64,000 nucleotides of DNA from the NCBI GenBank assembly GCA_024742405.1, contig JANSYP010000007.1, positions 124,001 through 188,000 on the forward strand, given 5' to 3'. The DNA comes from Paracoccaceae bacterium (GTDB lineage Bacteria > Pseudomonadota > Alphaproteobacteria > Rhodobacterales > Rhodobacteraceae). Under the pieces are notes generated by a model. That model ran no database searches and was not told the origin of the DNA. It saw only the letters and a program-made list of their open reading frames with translations. This document shows positions 12,371 through 20,755 of this stretch, piece after piece. Every line of letters begins with the position of its first letter. Within the stretch, counting starts at the first letter, position 1. The position numbers and the translations under genes were made by a program.

Positions 12371-14272
12371 GGACCCATCAATGTGGCGCTCGATGGTGTC
12401 GTCGTGGGCGGTACCGGGGGAACCTTCACCGCCGACGCGACCCCGACCGTTGCCGGTGCTGCGGGCCTGACCCAGGGCACGGCGGCGATCGTCATCGATG
12501 GCGGTACGAACAACACCCTTCAGCTGTCGTCCAACAGCTTCCTGATGTCGCTCAACAACCGCATCATCGCCGGTGGCACCGGCAGCGATGCGGTGACCTT
12601 GGGCGGCACGGCCGTCGGGAATATCGATCTCGGTGGCGGCACCAACCAAGTGACGATCGCAGACGGCGCGTCGTTCTTTGCTCAGGACCGCGTCGATCTT
12701 GGCGACAACGGGCTGCTCACCGTCAATGGCAATCTTGCGCTCGGCGGTGCGGCCTTCCTGACAACAGGCTCGTTCGGCGGACAGACCCAGGCGTCGCAAT
12801 TCGGAATAACCCAGAATGTTCCTCAGACCACGAATGTCACCGGTTCGCTTCTGTTCGGCAGCACGGCGGTCTATACGGTGGATGTCTCGTTCCTCACGAC
12901 CGGAGCCGTGTCGGGATCCAGCGACCTGATCAATGTTTCCGGCGATGCAGCGATCGGCGGCACGGTTATTCCGATCCTCAACCTGCTGGAGCGGATACAG
13001 CCGCTGGTGTTGATCGATGCGGGCGGGGCGACGGCAGACCTCGGGACGACCATTCCCGGAACGCCGGTGCTGACCTATTCGATCGGCCTCAACGGTCCGA
13101 CCGGCGATGGCAGCACCATCGATCTGAATGTCGCAGTCGACTTCACGATGCCTGCGATGAACCGCAACCAGACCAATACGGCGCTGCATATCAACCGCGT
13201 GTTGAACGGGTTTGGAACGTCCAGAATGGGCCCGGTCTTCGGCCTGATCGCCAACCTGCAGACCGAAGCCGAGGTGCGCGACGCCATCGACCGGCTGACG
13301 TCAGAAGACTACGCGTCCACCGTGGCCGACACGTTCTATGCCGGCCGGCGCTTTGCCGACGCGGCGACCAGATGCGACTACTATAATCAGGCGGCCCGGA
13401 CCGGCGACGACCGCACCTGCTTCTGGGCACAGGCCACCGACAATTCGGTCACGCGCGACAGCTCTTTCGAGTACCGTCGCTTCGAGAGCGACAGCGGGGC
13501 CTTCCAGGGCGGCGCGCGGATCCCGATGGGCGACGACTATGCGATTGGCTTCGCGGGTGGGTTCGAGGAATTCTCCATGACCAATGGCGATCGCTTCTCG
13601 GCCTCCGGTACGCGCGCTTCGCTCGGCGTCTCGCTGATCCGGTATCAGGGTCCCTGGGAGATCTACGGTGTCCTCAGCGGGAGCCGGGCGGATTACGATG
13701 CCACCCGCGTGATCGGGCTTGCGGGTACCTTGCCGGACGGCACGGCGGTCAACACCGGCGTCGCCACTGCCAAGCAACCCGTGAGCGAGGTCAATCTGCG
13801 GTTCGGCGCCGGCTATCGGTATGAGCCGCTGGCCAGCGACTTCTACCTGCGCCCGGGGCTGGATTTCGATGCGACCTATCTCAACTCGGGCAGCTTCAAC
13901 GAAGGCGCGACACTGTACGGTCTGGAGATGGCCGATACGAGCCAGTGGGTGATGTCGGCGACACCCTCGCTGGAAGTCGGTGCGGACATCGCGTTGAATG
14001 CCAAGGACAAGATCCGCGCATACCTGCGCGGCGAGGTGAGTTTCTCGAATGCCGATGACGTCTATATCGACGGCACTTTCGCAGGGGCCAGCCCGCTCGA
14101 CGGGACCTTCCGCAACTACAGTGGGATCAGCGAGATGACGAGCAGCGTGATTGCCGGTGCGGTCATCTATTCGACTGACAACAGCGCCTTTGTCAGTGCA
14201 GGATACCAAGGCTCGTGGGGCGATGACTTGCGCAGTCATAGCGCCAACGTGAATTTTGGTTTCCGTTTCTGA
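3023..14272 (+). CDS. Giant autotransporter: passenger repeats plus C-terminal beta-barrel
   Basis: This is the continuation of the preceding fragment, about 3,750 residues from an internal GTG; intact, the two parts would exceed 4,780 residues. About 47 further QSxGGGGGxGG modules run to roughly base 12,370. A non-repetitive beta-rich linker follows (12.4-13.2 kb), then a typical autotransporter barrel from about base 13,400 to the end. The chain ends in N-F-G-F-R-F, the terminal aromatic signature of outer-membrane barrels. Long gly-rich passengers of this kind are type Va secreted surface proteins; an adhesive or surface-layer role is inference. Upstream of 3023 there is no ribosome site, so independent translation is unlikely. 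IalB follows 18 bases downstream and is probably co-transcribed. Confidence 0.8.
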   Translation: MVQSIGGGGGNGGFAVSGTVSGAGVGSGSVSVGLGGGGSSGGAGGTVTATVADDVTTEGDDSTGILAQSVGGGGGNGGFSVAGSISGSGTGSGAVSVALGGDGGTGAGASLVTLTSDGNVWTQGDRSSGVVAQSIGGGGGNGGFSVSGSIAGAGVGAGTVAVGLGGDGAGGGAAGDVNATSNGTILTYGFASSGFVAQSIGGGGGNGGFNVSASVAGGGTGAGSVAVGLGGSGDGGGAGMTVTAATNANIETRGTASTGILAQSIGGGGGNGGFNISPSLSGAGAGSGAISVGLGGSGAGGGNGGVVGLTVTNSVLTRGDQSSAVVAQSVGGGGGNGGFNVSVSGTGAGVGSGAVGVGLGGSGGGGGDASSVTSGVTGNLTTLGDTSSGLVVQALGGGGGNGGVNVTASIAVAGTGSGGASVGLGGSGGSGGSTDTAIVTSVLTGNVITVGTESSGVVVQSLGGGGGNGGLNVSGIVTAAGTGSGGVSVGIGGSGGDGGNAGATDSTITGNVSTSGDNSEGVLVQSAGGGGGSGGVNVSAAVNLSGTGGGAAAVGLGGSGGGGGFSGTATSRMTGNITTGGADSTALTVQSLGGGGGNGGLNVSGVLSAAGTGSGAVSVGVGGFGGDGGASAAASGEITGDVTTSGDRSGGVLVQSTGGGGGNGGVSVSAAVSLAGSGSGVASVGIGGAGGGGGDGEAATGVVTGDVNTAGEDASGVTVQSLGGGGGNGGINISASLTASGSGGGGAAIGVGGFGGDGGGAAAASGTIEGDVTTVGDRSAGVLVQSAGGGGGNGGLNVSGFVNLSGSGGGGAAIGVGGFGGGGGAAGTATGQMTGNLATSGVDAAGYAVQSLGGGGGNGGINVSGALSASGSGGGAAALGLGGFGGSGGAAAAATGTLVGNTTTVGDRSGGVLVQSAGGGGGNGGINVSGAVSLASGTSGAAALGVGGMAGGGGNADTATGAVTGDVTTSGADSTAIMVQSVGGGGGNGGLNVSAAVSASSSGSGAAGLGLGGFGGSGGDGAAASGTFAGDISTGGDRSGGVMVQSLGGGGGNGGINASGAVNLSGSSGGAVGLGVGGFGGGGGDASTATGSMTGDVTTRGANAAGVMVQSLGGGGGNGGINVSAALSITGSGSGAAAIGVGGFGGGGGLAGDVTGTYTGTTQTFGERSAGVVAQSLGGGGGNGGINVSAGISLAPSYSGAVALGVGGFGGGGGAAGSVDHTVSGYVETAGDDSIGILSQSLGGGGGNGGLNVSGAVSLSRSTSAAVGIGVGGFGGSGADAGALTASDITGGVVTFGDRSSGIATQSLGGGGGNGGTNVSGAINLTQQNGGAAGIGLGGFGGGGGNAGAVTSTVATTVANDNITTVGVDSIGVLAQSVGGGGGAGGVNVSGAVGFTGQSGASVALGVGGFGGSGGNADTVSLDVTGTVETLGDRSHGIMAQSLGGGGGTGGTNVSGTMAFTKPSGSDTIFSISLGVGGFGGGGGDSEAVDLSYSGALTALPRTLNSDGSTTLNETLGANGIVAQSIGGGGGDGGINVSAGVAISSKPGAGQTDSSKSYAAVVGVGGFGGTGGNAGTVTVDVAEDSTIRAHGTGRSGIMAQSVGGGGGNGGLNVSGGIVSDTSLIVGVGGFGGNAGTADDVTVTARADIDVTTDPDDFGEPDDTSFEAKLRDIFGDTVVDAAEDMVESKGLKNLFVDLGLFKDDSEAPETEGSAGLLAQSLGGGGGNGGLNVSGGIALSKDGKIPSITFGVGGFGGAGNTSGNVAVDHAGTITVEGNWKHGIFAQSVAGGGGNGGLNVSGQLNWGSSEGTDGATDLSIVGGLGGTGGLGADAGDVSVISTGNITTQGYHARGLFAQSIGGGGGTGGMNVTAVGTKDSTPVGLGIGGTGTAGGDAGDVTVTRGTAALAAGLIQTDGNGAHGIEASSIGGGGGDAGINAVIGLSKTTGSKSDSGTGTDRKTPTNTGVDPSAISNYNAVLDELEGNTGTPAGTGGKTVNSAVIAIGGSAGNAGNGGTVSVTHFGNITTAENGSHGVFAQSLGGGGGNAAFNMGMIYEAGNAEQNRGFGLAIGGGTGDGGSGGDVTVANTGFVSTQGDDSHGIFAQSVGGGGGNAVNNMLSQSGDGGNIGISIGRTGGTGGSAGDVFASSDGTVSTQGARSHGLFAQSIGNGGGNSSSTSVKLTTPASGDTKGDTFSLNVGLEGGTGGASGNVTAEASGSLTTVGDDSHGIFAQSVGGGGGTGGGSKSSATSATSISIAIGGTGGSGGISGDVAVTNTAEIATQGDRSVGILAQSVGGAGGTGGFVKSGTTALTIAKNTLKGTEIGTTISVNVGGDGGDGMTSGDVSVSSGGVITTVGANSHGIHAQSVGGGGGTSGVVENTLVNLRSTIGTTATLSIGGSGGTGAVSGDVVVTNSSDIGTGGLKAAGIFAQSVGGGGGDAQSVRNIVAGADADSSSRNAILIGGSGGTGGAAGTVSVTNATGARIITDGAEGHGVFAQSVGGGGGNGADVLSVSVSRPGSTASVKKGFQLGLGGSGGSGGTGSTVDVVNNGLIITRGAAAHGILAQSVGGGGGNGGYSITGTLTLATGTEADPTMALNIGGAGGDGNSAGNVTVTNSGVIDVSGAGSYGILAQSVGGGGGNGGLAVALSVNDLAAQARGQSYTKLAIGGAGGDGADGGDVTVNHTGTITVRGENAYGIFAQSVGGSGGNAALSISTPAVMAADYVISTLLGARTGTDGTAGTVTVNSTGDIIVTGAGSQAIFTQSVNGGGGNVNTFLDFASDASTSADPDVTVTSSQALGGENLDGAAGSNVSQSHSGNIATTSERSNGMVVQSIGGGGGTAATTISAGGSATTNFSAMLGAKNTNNSPGGDVTAQRSGSVSTSGSQSSGGLIQSIGGGGGRLLLAGGNGAEGAGSRIANVTLGADPSFFNDGGDINLTLQGEIETAGNNASGQVVQSIGAGGGETYLTGLDSATVTLGASDNSTGDGGAVAVRNIGNVTTQGAGSNGFVLQSIGGGGGLVGTDLAPANLNVQQSAANGGSGGAVNLDNTGFVVTRGADAVAILAQSLGGGGGSADGKFRGGAGGAGSGSAISIAQTGNVMALGEGGIAVMAQSAGRDGAGPINVALDGVVVGGTGGTFTADATPTVAGAAGLTQGTAAIVIDGGTNNTLQLSSNSFLMSLNNRIIAGGTGSDAVTLGGTAVGNIDLGGGTNQVTIADGASFFAQDRVDLGDNGLLTVNGNLALGGAAFLTTGSFGGQTQASQFGITQNVPQTTNVTGSLLFGSTAVYTVDVSFLTTGAVSGSSDLINVSGDAAIGGTVIPILNLLERIQPLVLIDAGGATADLGTTIPGTPVLTYSIGLNGPTGDGSTIDLNVAVDFTMPAMNRNQTNTALHINRVLNGFGTSRMGPVFGLIANLQTEAEVRDAIDRLTSEDYASTVADTFYAGRRFADAATRCDYYNQAARTGDDRTCFWAQATDNSVTRDSSFEYRRFESDSGAFQGGARIPMGDDYAIGFAGGFEEFSMTNGDRFSASGTRASLGVSLIRYQGPWEIYGVLSGSRADYDATRVIGLAGTLPDGTAVNTGVATAKQPVSEVNLRFGAGYRYEPLASDFYLRPGLDFDATYLNSGSFNEGATLYGLEMADTSQWVMSATPSLEVGADIALNAKDKIRAYLRGEVSFSNADDVYIDGTFAGASPLDGTFRNYSGISEMTSSVIAGAVIYSTDNSAFVSAGYQGSWGDDLRSHSANVNFGFRF

Positions 14273-14290
14273 GGCAGAAGGACAAACATA

Positions 14291-14857
14291 ATGACCTGGA
14301 AGACCCTGACGGCGCTGGTAGCGGCGCTGAGCATGGCGAACGCCGCGCCGCTTCTGGCACAGGCCGCGACCGCGTCCGACGAAGCCGCGCCTGCTGAGTC
14401 AGCGCCTGCCGACGCAGGTGCCGCGGACCAAGCCGCCGCAGCTCCGAGCGCGCCACTGTGGCTGGTGTCCTGTTCCAGCCAAATCGACCCCGAGCGGCTT
14501 TTCTGCGAGTTTTCCCAAAGCATCGTCACGACCGAAGGCAACCAGCGGGTTGCGACGGCTTCGTTCACGCGCATGGCGGGCGAGACCGAAACCAACGCGG
14601 CGTTCGTGTTGCCGACCGGTGTTCTGCTGCCGGCGGGGGTCTCGGTGTCGGTGGATGACGCGAATGTGGGCGAGCTGATCTATCAGAGCTGCGATGCGCA
14701 GGGCTGCTATGCCAGCGGCAGCGTGGACGACGCTTGGCTCGAGGCGATGCGGAGCGGCACCACGCTGCTGCTCGACCTGAAAACGCGCGATGGTCAGGAT
14801 GTGCGGCTGGGCTTTCCGCTCGACCAGTTCTCGAAGGCCGAAGCAATGCTCCCCTGA
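14291..14857 (+). CDS. Invasion-associated locus B (IalB) family secreted protein
   Basis: A 188-residue protein with an N-terminal signal peptide (about residues 1-24, ending A-L-A-type small residues) followed by an Ala/Pro-rich linker. The compact domain then starts at W-L-V-S-C-S. Two Cys pairs (around residues 61/72 and 136/141) and the pattern R-L-F-C-E-F-S-Q are typical of the IalB family, periplasmic proteins first named for Bartonella erythrocyte invasion but widespread in free-living alphaproteobacteria with no proven role. It lies 18 bases after the autotransporter stop with an AGGCAGAAGGA ribosome site before the ATG. This suggests co-transcription and perhaps a helper role for the autotransporter, which is inference. 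Confidence 0.8.
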   Translation: MTWKTLTALVAALSMANAAPLLAQAATASDEAAPAESAPADAGAADQAAAAPSAPLWLVSCSSQIDPERLFCEFSQSIVTTEGNQRVATASFTRMAGETETNAAFVLPTGVLLPAGVSVSVDDANVGELIYQSCDAQGCYASGSVDDAWLEAMRSGTTLLLDLKTRDGQDVRLGFPLDQFSKAEAMLP

Positions 14858-15153
14858 ATGAGCTAGTCCGGGCGGCGGCGGCCCCGTGAGGGTCGACGCC
14901 GGCCCGCGCGTGCCCGGTCGCCGGGCCAAGGAGTGCCCCGTCAGGCAGGCCATCCCCTCGAATGTCGAGCCGGTGGTGCGGCGACCGCCATTGCACCGGC
15001 AAGCCCGATTTGGCGTTTCACGACTCAGCGGCACCCCGCCCCGGCCAACGCTTGGGCGGGAGCCCGGCCTGCCCAATATCGGCAGTGACCATGGCGTTTG
15101 TAAGTGCGCAACATGCCCGACCGCAACGGATCGACGGGCTGTGACTCCGGTCT
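14858..15153. other. Intergenic region between convergent ialB-like gene and hemA
   Basis: About 300 GC-rich bases between two convergent stop codons. No credible reading frame, RNA gene or U-tract terminator was seen. Short ORFs here have no domain features. Confidence 0.5.
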
Positions 15154-16377
15154 CTACTGCGCGGCCAACGCTTGCCGCGAGAGCTGGCAACGCTGCCAGA
15201 GCGTGTTTATCGCGGTACCGAGCCGGCTGACATCCTCGGCGCCATGGACCGGAGACGGCGTGATCCTGAGCCGCTCGGTGCCTTTCGGCACGGTGGGGTA
15301 ATTGATCGGCTGAATATAGATCCCGAATTCGTCGAGCAGAACGTCAGAGATGTATTTGCACTTCACGGGGTCGCCGACCATCACAGGGATGATGTGGCTG
15401 GGGTTTTCGACATGGGGAATTCCCACCGCATCGAGCTCCGCGCGGACTTCGGCTACCCTCTGTCGTTGAATGCTGCGCTCCAGACCGGACTGCTTGAGAT
15501 GTCGGATGGAGGCCGCAGCACCTGCCGCGACGTGGGGTGGCAGAGCGGTCGTGAAAATGAACCCGCTGGCAAAGGACCGTACGTAATCGCATAGGGCGGC
15601 CGAGGCTGCGATAAACCCGCCGACAACCCCAAAGGCCTTGCCCAGCGTGCCCTGGATGACCGTTACCCGGTCCATCTGCCCGTCGCGTTCCGCAATCCCG
15701 CCGCCGCGGGGGCCATACATGCCCACGGCATGCACTTCGTCGAGATAGGTCATCGCGCCATAGCGGTCCGCCAAATCGCAGATCCCGGCAATCGGCGCGA
15801 CGTCGCCATCCATGGAATAGACGGACTCGAACGCGATCAGCTTCGGAACGTTGGCGGGCAGGGCGCGCAGTTTTGCCTCAAGGTCTGCCAGATCGTTGTG
15901 CTTCCAGATGACCCGCTGCGCCTTGGAGTGGCGGATGCCCTCGATCATGCTGGCATGATTGAGCGCGTCCGACAGGATCACGAGCCCCGGGATCCGGGCG
16001 CCCAGCGTACCGAGCGCGGCCCAGTTCGAGACGTAGCCCGATGTAAACAGCAGCGCGGCCTCCTTGCAGTGGAGATCCGCCAGTTCGGCTTCGAGCAGGA
16101 CGTGGTCGTGGGTGGTGCCGCTGATGTTGCGCGTGCCGCCTGCGCCCGCACCGCTGCGGTCGAGCGCCACGTGCATGGCGGACAGCACCTTGGGATGCTG
16201 TCCCATGCCGAGATAGTCGTTGGAACACCAGACCGTCACCGGGCGTTCGGCATCCGAATTGCGGTAAAGTGCCGTGGGAAACTCCCCGCGGCGGCGTTCG
16301 AGGTCGGCGAAGACTCGATAGTTCCCCTCGCCCTGCAGCGTAACAAGTTCTGTGGCGAAGAACGCTTCGTAATCCAT
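15154..16377 (-). CDS. hemA: 5-aminolevulinate synthase
   Basis: A 407-residue enzyme of full family length. It condenses glycine and succinyl-CoA to 5-aminolevulinate, the first step of the alphaproteobacterial (C4/Shemin) tetrapyrrole pathway. It belongs to the PLP alpha-oxoamine synthase family. The N-terminus [10 protein letters not shown] and N-D-Y-L-G-M match ALAS; the T-L-G-K-A-F-G motif holds the Schiff-base lysine (Lys247), and L-D-E-V-H-A-V-G carries the cofactor-ring Asp. It diverges from nosR with a Crp/Fnr-type box 55 bases before its start. The context suggests a hemA copy induced under denitrifying conditions to supply heme, siroheme and heme d1 for Nir, Nor and cytochromes. 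A second copy (hemT-like) elsewhere cannot be excluded. Confidence 0.93.
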   Translation of the reverse strand: MDYEAFFATELVTLQGEGNYRVFADLERRRGEFPTALYRNSDAERPVTVWCSNDYLGMGQHPKVLSAMHVALDRSGAGAGGTRNISGTTHDHVLLEAELADLHCKEAALLFTSGYVSNWAALGTLGARIPGLVILSDALNHASMIEGIRHSKAQRVIWKHNDLADLEAKLRALPANVPKLIAFESVYSMDGDVAPIAGICDLADRYGAMTYLDEVHAVGMYGPRGGGIAERDGQMDRVTVIQGTLGKAFGVVGGFIAASAALCDYVRSFASGFIFTTALPPHVAAGAAASIRHLKQSGLERSIQRQRVAEVRAELDAVGIPHVENPSHIIPVMVGDPVKCKYISDVLLDEFGIYIQPINYPTVPKGTERLRITPSPVHGAEDVSRLGTAINTLWQRCQLSRQALAAQ

Positions 16378-16431
16378 GCCTGGCCCCCGGTTGTCCGTCA
16401 GCTAGAATTGAACGGACACGTCGTGGCGGCC

Positions 16432-16445
16432 TTGATTTTGGTCAA
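16432..16445 (-). promoter_or_regulatory. Crp/Fnr (Dnr/Nnr/FnrL)-type box upstream of hemA
   Basis: TTGATTTTGGTCAA is an imperfect palindrome (TTGAT-N4-GTCAA) centred about 62 bases upstream of the hemA start. It matches the FNR-family consensus and resembles the other three boxes in the window. Confidence 0.7.
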
Positions 16446-16560
16446 TCCGGGTCGTGGCATTTTCGCGCAGTTCAGGACGTGACGCACGGCGGAGGCGAGA
16501 GCCTGCTTGTTGTGCCCGACCTGCGGCGGACGCGCGCATGGGGCCGCCATCGGTGTGTCC

Positions 16561-16574
16561 TTAACTTTCGTCAA
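16561..16574 (+). promoter_or_regulatory. Dnr/Nnr-type box upstream of nosR
   Basis: TTAACTTTCGTCAA (reverse complement TTGACGAAAGTTAA) lies 66 bases before the nosR GTG. It shares the TTRAC-N4-GTYAA pattern with the boxes before nirS/nirI and norC. Confidence 0.72.
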
Positions 16575-16640
16575 GGATGCGGTCCGGTATCCGCGCGATC
16601 CTGACGCCGGAGTTAGCCCTCCGGAAAGGAACGGATCCTC

Positions 16641-18833
16641 GTGTCCAGTGCCGCCGCGCGCCTTGTTCTGGCGTTTGTTCTGCTGCTTTTCCCGACCTTG
16701 GTTCTGGCGGAGACGCTGGCCGGGTTTTTGCCTGATATTGCCCCGTCCGATCTGGTCGCGGGGGCCGACGCATTCGGTCCGGTGCGCCAGGACGTGCCGG
16801 TCGCCCCGGTCCTCCAAGGAAGCGAAACCTTGGCATGGGCGTTTCTGACATCGGATTTCGTCGGTACGACGGGCTACTCGGGCAAGCCGATCCATGTCGT
16901 CGCCGCCATATCGCCTGACGCCGTGCTCACCGGCGTTCAGCTTGTCGCCCATTCGGAGCCCATCGTTCTGATCGGTATTCCTGACGCGCGGATGCGCGAG
17001 ATGACCGAAAACTATGCCGGGCTGGACCTGAAAGTCGAAGCCGCCGAAGGGGGCTCTGCCCATGAGCTCGACATCATTTCGGGCGCGACCGTCACGGTGA
17101 TGGTGATCGACGACTCCATCGTGCGCGCGGGGCTCAAGGTCGCGCGCGCGCTCGGGCTGGGCGGTCTTGCGCCGGCCGCTGCTGCCGGTCCGCGGCGCGA
17201 GATTGACCCCGGCGTCGCGCCTTCGGGCGACTGGATGACGCTTTCGGGCGACGGGACGATCCGACGCCTGACGCTCGATATCGGCCAGATCAACGCGGCT
17301 TTCGCGGCAACGGGCGATGACCGCGCGATTTCGCGGCCCGAACCCGGGGCGCCGGACGACACCTATATCGACATGCACGCGGCTCTGGTCAGTGTGCCGG
17401 CCATCGGCAAGGACCTGTTGGGTCCGCGCGAATACGCCAATCTCGAAGCCTGGCTGGAGGACGGCGAGCACGCCGTTCTGCTGCTCGGCCGCGGTGCGTA
17501 CTCCTTCAAGGGGTCGGGCTATGTGCGCGGCGGGATCTTCGACCGGATCCAGCTCATCCAGGGCGATACCTCGGTGAGGTTTTTCGACAAACAGAACAAG
17601 CGTGTGCTCGATCTGGGACTCGGCGATGCGCCGCGTTTCGGCGAGCAAGATCTCTTCAAGATTCCCGCCGATGCCGGCTTCGATCCGGCCGAGCCCTTCC
17701 GGATCCAGTTGCTTGCCCAACGCGCGGTCGGGCCGGTCGACAAGACGTTCCTGACCTTCGATCTGGGCTACCAACTGCCCGAACGCTACCTGCTGCCGGT
17801 CGTGGCCCCGGTGATCGACAGTGCCAGCGATGAAAGTGCAGCGAAGGCTGCGCTGTGGCAGCGGATCTGGCGTGAAAAGACCGTGGAGATTGCAACGCTC
17901 GGCGCGATGCTTCTGGTGCTGACGGGCGTGTTCTTTTTCCAGCGGCAGGCGACAGCCAATGCGCGGCTCTTTTTCTGGTTCCGCATGGGGTTTTTGAGCG
18001 TCACTCTGGTCTGGCTCGGCTGGATGATGAATGCGCAGCTCTCGGTGGTGAACCTGATGGCGCTGACCGGGGCGCTGCGCACCGGGTTCACGTGGGACGC
18101 TTTCCTGCTCGATCCTCTTGTCTTCATCCAGTGGTTCGCCGTGGCCGCCGCGCTGCTGTTCTGGGGGCGTGGGGCCTATTGCGGCTGGCTCTGCCCGTTC
18201 GGCGCGCTGCAAGAGTTGACCAACAAGATCGCGCGGGCCTGCAAGGTGCCGCAGATCACACTCCCCTGGTCGCTCAACGAACGCCTTTGGGCGCTGAAAT
18301 ACCTCATTTTTCTGGGGCTCTTCGGCGTGTCGCTCGCGTCCTTGCCGATGGCCGAGAAACTGGCCGAGATCGAGCCCTTCAAGACCGCCATCATCCTGAA
18401 ATTTCTGCGCGAGTGGCCCTTCGTCGTCTTCGCGCTCGCGGTGCTGTTCGCCGGGCTCTTCATCGAGCGGTTCTATTGCCGGGCGATGTGCCCGCTGGGT
18501 GCCGCGCTCGCGATCCCGGCGCGAATGCGGATGTTCGACTGGCTCAAGCGCTATCCGAGCTGCGGCAATCCCTGCCAGACCTGCGCCCATGAATGCCCGG
18601 TCCAGGCGATCCACCCGACCGGCGAGATCAATCCCAACGAATGCGTCAACTGCCTGCATTGTCAGGTGCTTTACCAGTCCGAAGAGAAATGCCCGGTCGT
18701 CATCCGGCAGCTCAAACGGCGCGCCACCGTCGGCACGCCGTCTGCCATGGGCACCCCGAAACCCAGCGCCAACGCTCCGGACCGGACCGCTGTCCCGCGC
18801 CGGGCGTCCAGCAATATGGAGGAAACAGCATGA
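16641..18833 (+). CDS. nosR: NosR, FMN/iron-sulfur membrane protein for N2O reduction
   Basis: A 730-residue membrane flavoprotein required for nosZ expression and for electron supply to, and maturation of, N2O reductase. A signal segment (1-23) precedes a periplasmic FMN-binding domain with the flavinylation motif S-G-A-T (Thr150). About five membrane helices follow (roughly 415-620) with C-G-W-L-C-P-F-G near 513 and C-P-L-G near 614. A polyferredoxin-like C-terminus contains two CxxC-x3-C and CxxCxxC clusters (about 640-685). The GTG start at 16641 has GGAAAGGA upstream and gives a clean signal peptide. The stop overlaps the nosZ start (ATGA). A Dnr-type box precedes it. Length and motif order match NosR rather than the shorter NirI found at 35.5 kb. 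Confidence 0.95.
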   Translation: MSSAAARLVLAFVLLLFPTLVLAETLAGFLPDIAPSDLVAGADAFGPVRQDVPVAPVLQGSETLAWAFLTSDFVGTTGYSGKPIHVVAAISPDAVLTGVQLVAHSEPIVLIGIPDARMREMTENYAGLDLKVEAAEGGSAHELDIISGATVTVMVIDDSIVRAGLKVARALGLGGLAPAAAAGPRREIDPGVAPSGDWMTLSGDGTIRRLTLDIGQINAAFAATGDDRAISRPEPGAPDDTYIDMHAALVSVPAIGKDLLGPREYANLEAWLEDGEHAVLLLGRGAYSFKGSGYVRGGIFDRIQLIQGDTSVRFFDKQNKRVLDLGLGDAPRFGEQDLFKIPADAGFDPAEPFRIQLLAQRAVGPVDKTFLTFDLGYQLPERYLLPVVAPVIDSASDESAAKAALWQRIWREKTVEIATLGAMLLVLTGVFFFQRQATANARLFFWFRMGFLSVTLVWLGWMMNAQLSVVNLMALTGALRTGFTWDAFLLDPLVFIQWFAVAAALLFWGRGAYCGWLCPFGALQELTNKIARACKVPQITLPWSLNERLWALKYLIFLGLFGVSLASLPMAEKLAEIEPFKTAIILKFLREWPFVVFALAVLFAGLFIERFYCRAMCPLGAALAIPARMRMFDWLKRYPSCGNPCQTCAHECPVQAIHPTGEINPNECVNCLHCQVLYQSEEKCPVVIRQLKRRATVGTPSAMGTPKPSANAPDRTAVPRRASSNMEETA

Positions 18834-20752
18834 AGTATCCGATCAACCACACCGTCGTGACCCGTCGCGGTCTGATGGGCGCCACCGCCACGGGTGCTGT
18901 CGTCGCCGCCACCGGTGCAGGCACCGGCCTCGGGCTGCTGGATGGCCGCCCGGCACAAGCTGCGGGCGAAGGCGCACCGCATCTGGCACCTGGCGATCTG
19001 GACGAATACTACGGCTTCTGGTCCTCGGGCCAGACCGGCGAGCTGCGAATCCTGGGCGTGCCGTCGATGCGCGAGCTGATGCGCATCCCGGTCTTCAACC
19101 GCTGCTCTGCCACCGGCTGGGGTCAGACCAATGAAAGCCTGCAGGTGCTCACCGAGGGTCTGCTGCCCGAGACCAAGACTTACCTCGCCGCGCAGGGCAA
19201 AGTGACCTACGACAACGGTGATCTTCACCACCCGCACATGTCCTTCACCGATGGCACCTACGACGGGCGCTATCTGTTCATGAACGACAAGGCCAACACC
19301 CGCGTGGCCCGCGTCCGCTGCGACGTTATGAAGTGCGACAAGATCATCGAGATCCCGAATGCCCACGACATCCACGGAATGCGGCCTCAGAAATACCCGC
19401 GCACCGGCTATGTCTTTGCCAATGGCGAACATGAGGCGCCGCTGATCAATGATGGCTCGGTGCTCGACAAGCCCGAGGAATACGTGAACATCTTCACCGC
19501 CATTGACGGCGACACGATGGAGATCGCCTGGCAGGTGATCGTTTCGGGAAATCTCGACAACACCGATTGCGACTATCAGGGCAAATACGCGTTCTCCACC
19601 TCCTACAACTCGGAGATGGGGATGAACCTCGCCGAGATGACGGAGAACGAGCTCGACCATGTCGTCGTCTTCAACATCGCCGAGATCGAGCGCGCAGTGG
19701 CCGATGGCGACTATCAGGAGCTCAAGGGCGTCAAGGTCGTCGACGGGCGCAAGGGCACGGGCAAGGACTACACCCGCTATATCCCCATCCCCAACAGTCC
19801 CCACGGCATCAATACCGCGCCGGACAAGCGCCATGTGATGATCAACGGCAAGCTCTCGCCCACCGTGTCGGTGATGGATGTGACCAAGCTCGACGCACTT
19901 TTTGCCGATGAGAGCCTGGATCCGCGCAGCGTGATCGTGGCCGAACCGCAGCTTGGCCTCGGACCGCTCCACACCGCGTTCGACGGTCAGGGCCATGCGT
20001 TCACGACGCTTTTCCTCGACAGCCAGGTGGTCAAGTGGGACATCGACAAGGCGCTGCGCGCCTATGCCGGCGAAGAGGTCGACCCGATCCTTGAAAAGGT
20101 CGACGTGCAGTATCAGCCGGGCCACAACTCGACCTCCATGGGTGAGACCGCCGAGGCCGACGGCAAATGGCTGATCTCGATGAACAAGTTCTCCAAGGAC
20201 CGGTTCCTGAATGTCGGGCCGCTGAAGCCCGAGAACGAGCAGCTCATCACCATTACCGGCGACCGGATGGAAGTGGTTCATGACGGGCCGACCTTTGCCG
20301 AACCCCATGACAGCATCATCGTGCGCCGCGATATCGTGAACCCGGTCAGCGTCTGGGACCGCAACGATCCCACCTGGGAGGCCGCGCGCCAGCAGGCCGC
20401 CGCCGACGGCGTCGATCTGGACTGGGGCCATGACGAGCCGATCCGGGATGGCAACAAGGTGCGCGTCTACATGCACTCCATCGCACCGAATTTCAGCCTT
20501 GAGAAATTCACCGTGAAGCAGGGCGATGAAGTCACGATCTACGTCACGAACCAGGACGACATCGACGACGTGACCCACGGATTCTGTCTGGCGAATTTCG
20601 GCGTGGCCATGGAGATTGCGCCGCAGGCGACCGCGTCGGTGACGTTCGTGGCCGAGCGGCCGGGCGTGCACTGGTTCTACTGCCAGTGGTTCTGCCACGC
20701 GCTCCATATGGAGATGCGCGGCCGGATGTTCGTTGAACCGCGAGCGACCTGA
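18830..20752 (+). CDS. nosZ: Nitrous-oxide reductase, Tat-exported
   Basis: A 640-residue periplasmic copper enzyme reducing N2O to N2. The ATG at 18830 overlaps the nosR stop and has GGAGGA just upstream; longer in-frame extensions lie inside nosR. The N-terminus T-R-R-G-L-M-G is a Tat motif, with cleavage expected after A-Q-A-A. CuZ ligands are recognisable in the seven-bladed propeller (D-L-H-H-P-H-M, H-D-I-H-G-M, S-P-H-G-I-N). The C-terminal cupredoxin domain has the CuA motif [12 protein letters not shown]. This is the clade I (Tat) type, usual in alphaproteobacteria. Confidence 0.97.
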   Translation: MKYPINHTVVTRRGLMGATATGAVVAATGAGTGLGLLDGRPAQAAGEGAPHLAPGDLDEYYGFWSSGQTGELRILGVPSMRELMRIPVFNRCSATGWGQTNESLQVLTEGLLPETKTYLAAQGKVTYDNGDLHHPHMSFTDGTYDGRYLFMNDKANTRVARVRCDVMKCDKIIEIPNAHDIHGMRPQKYPRTGYVFANGEHEAPLINDGSVLDKPEEYVNIFTAIDGDTMEIAWQVIVSGNLDNTDCDYQGKYAFSTSYNSEMGMNLAEMTENELDHVVVFNIAEIERAVADGDYQELKGVKVVDGRKGTGKDYTRYIPIPNSPHGINTAPDKRHVMINGKLSPTVSVMDVTKLDALFADESLDPRSVIVAEPQLGLGPLHTAFDGQGHAFTTLFLDSQVVKWDIDKALRAYAGEEVDPILEKVDVQYQPGHNSTSMGETAEADGKWLISMNKFSKDRFLNVGPLKPENEQLITITGDRMEVVHDGPTFAEPHDSIIVRRDIVNPVSVWDRNDPTWEAARQQAAADGVDLDWGHDEPIRDGNKVRVYMHSIAPNFSLEKFTVKQGDEVTIYVTNQDDIDDVTHGFCLANFGVAMEIAPQATASVTFVAERPGVHWFYCQWFCHALHMEMRGRMFVEPRAT

Positions 20753-20755
20753 ACC

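Noticed and set aside
16398-18659. 753-residue frame antisense to nosR
   Set aside because: Shadow of a clear NosR; Arg/Glu/Gln-rich with no domain. The 792-residue antisense nosZ frame (18671-21049) and 678-residue antisense nirN frame (26120-28156) are rejected likewise.
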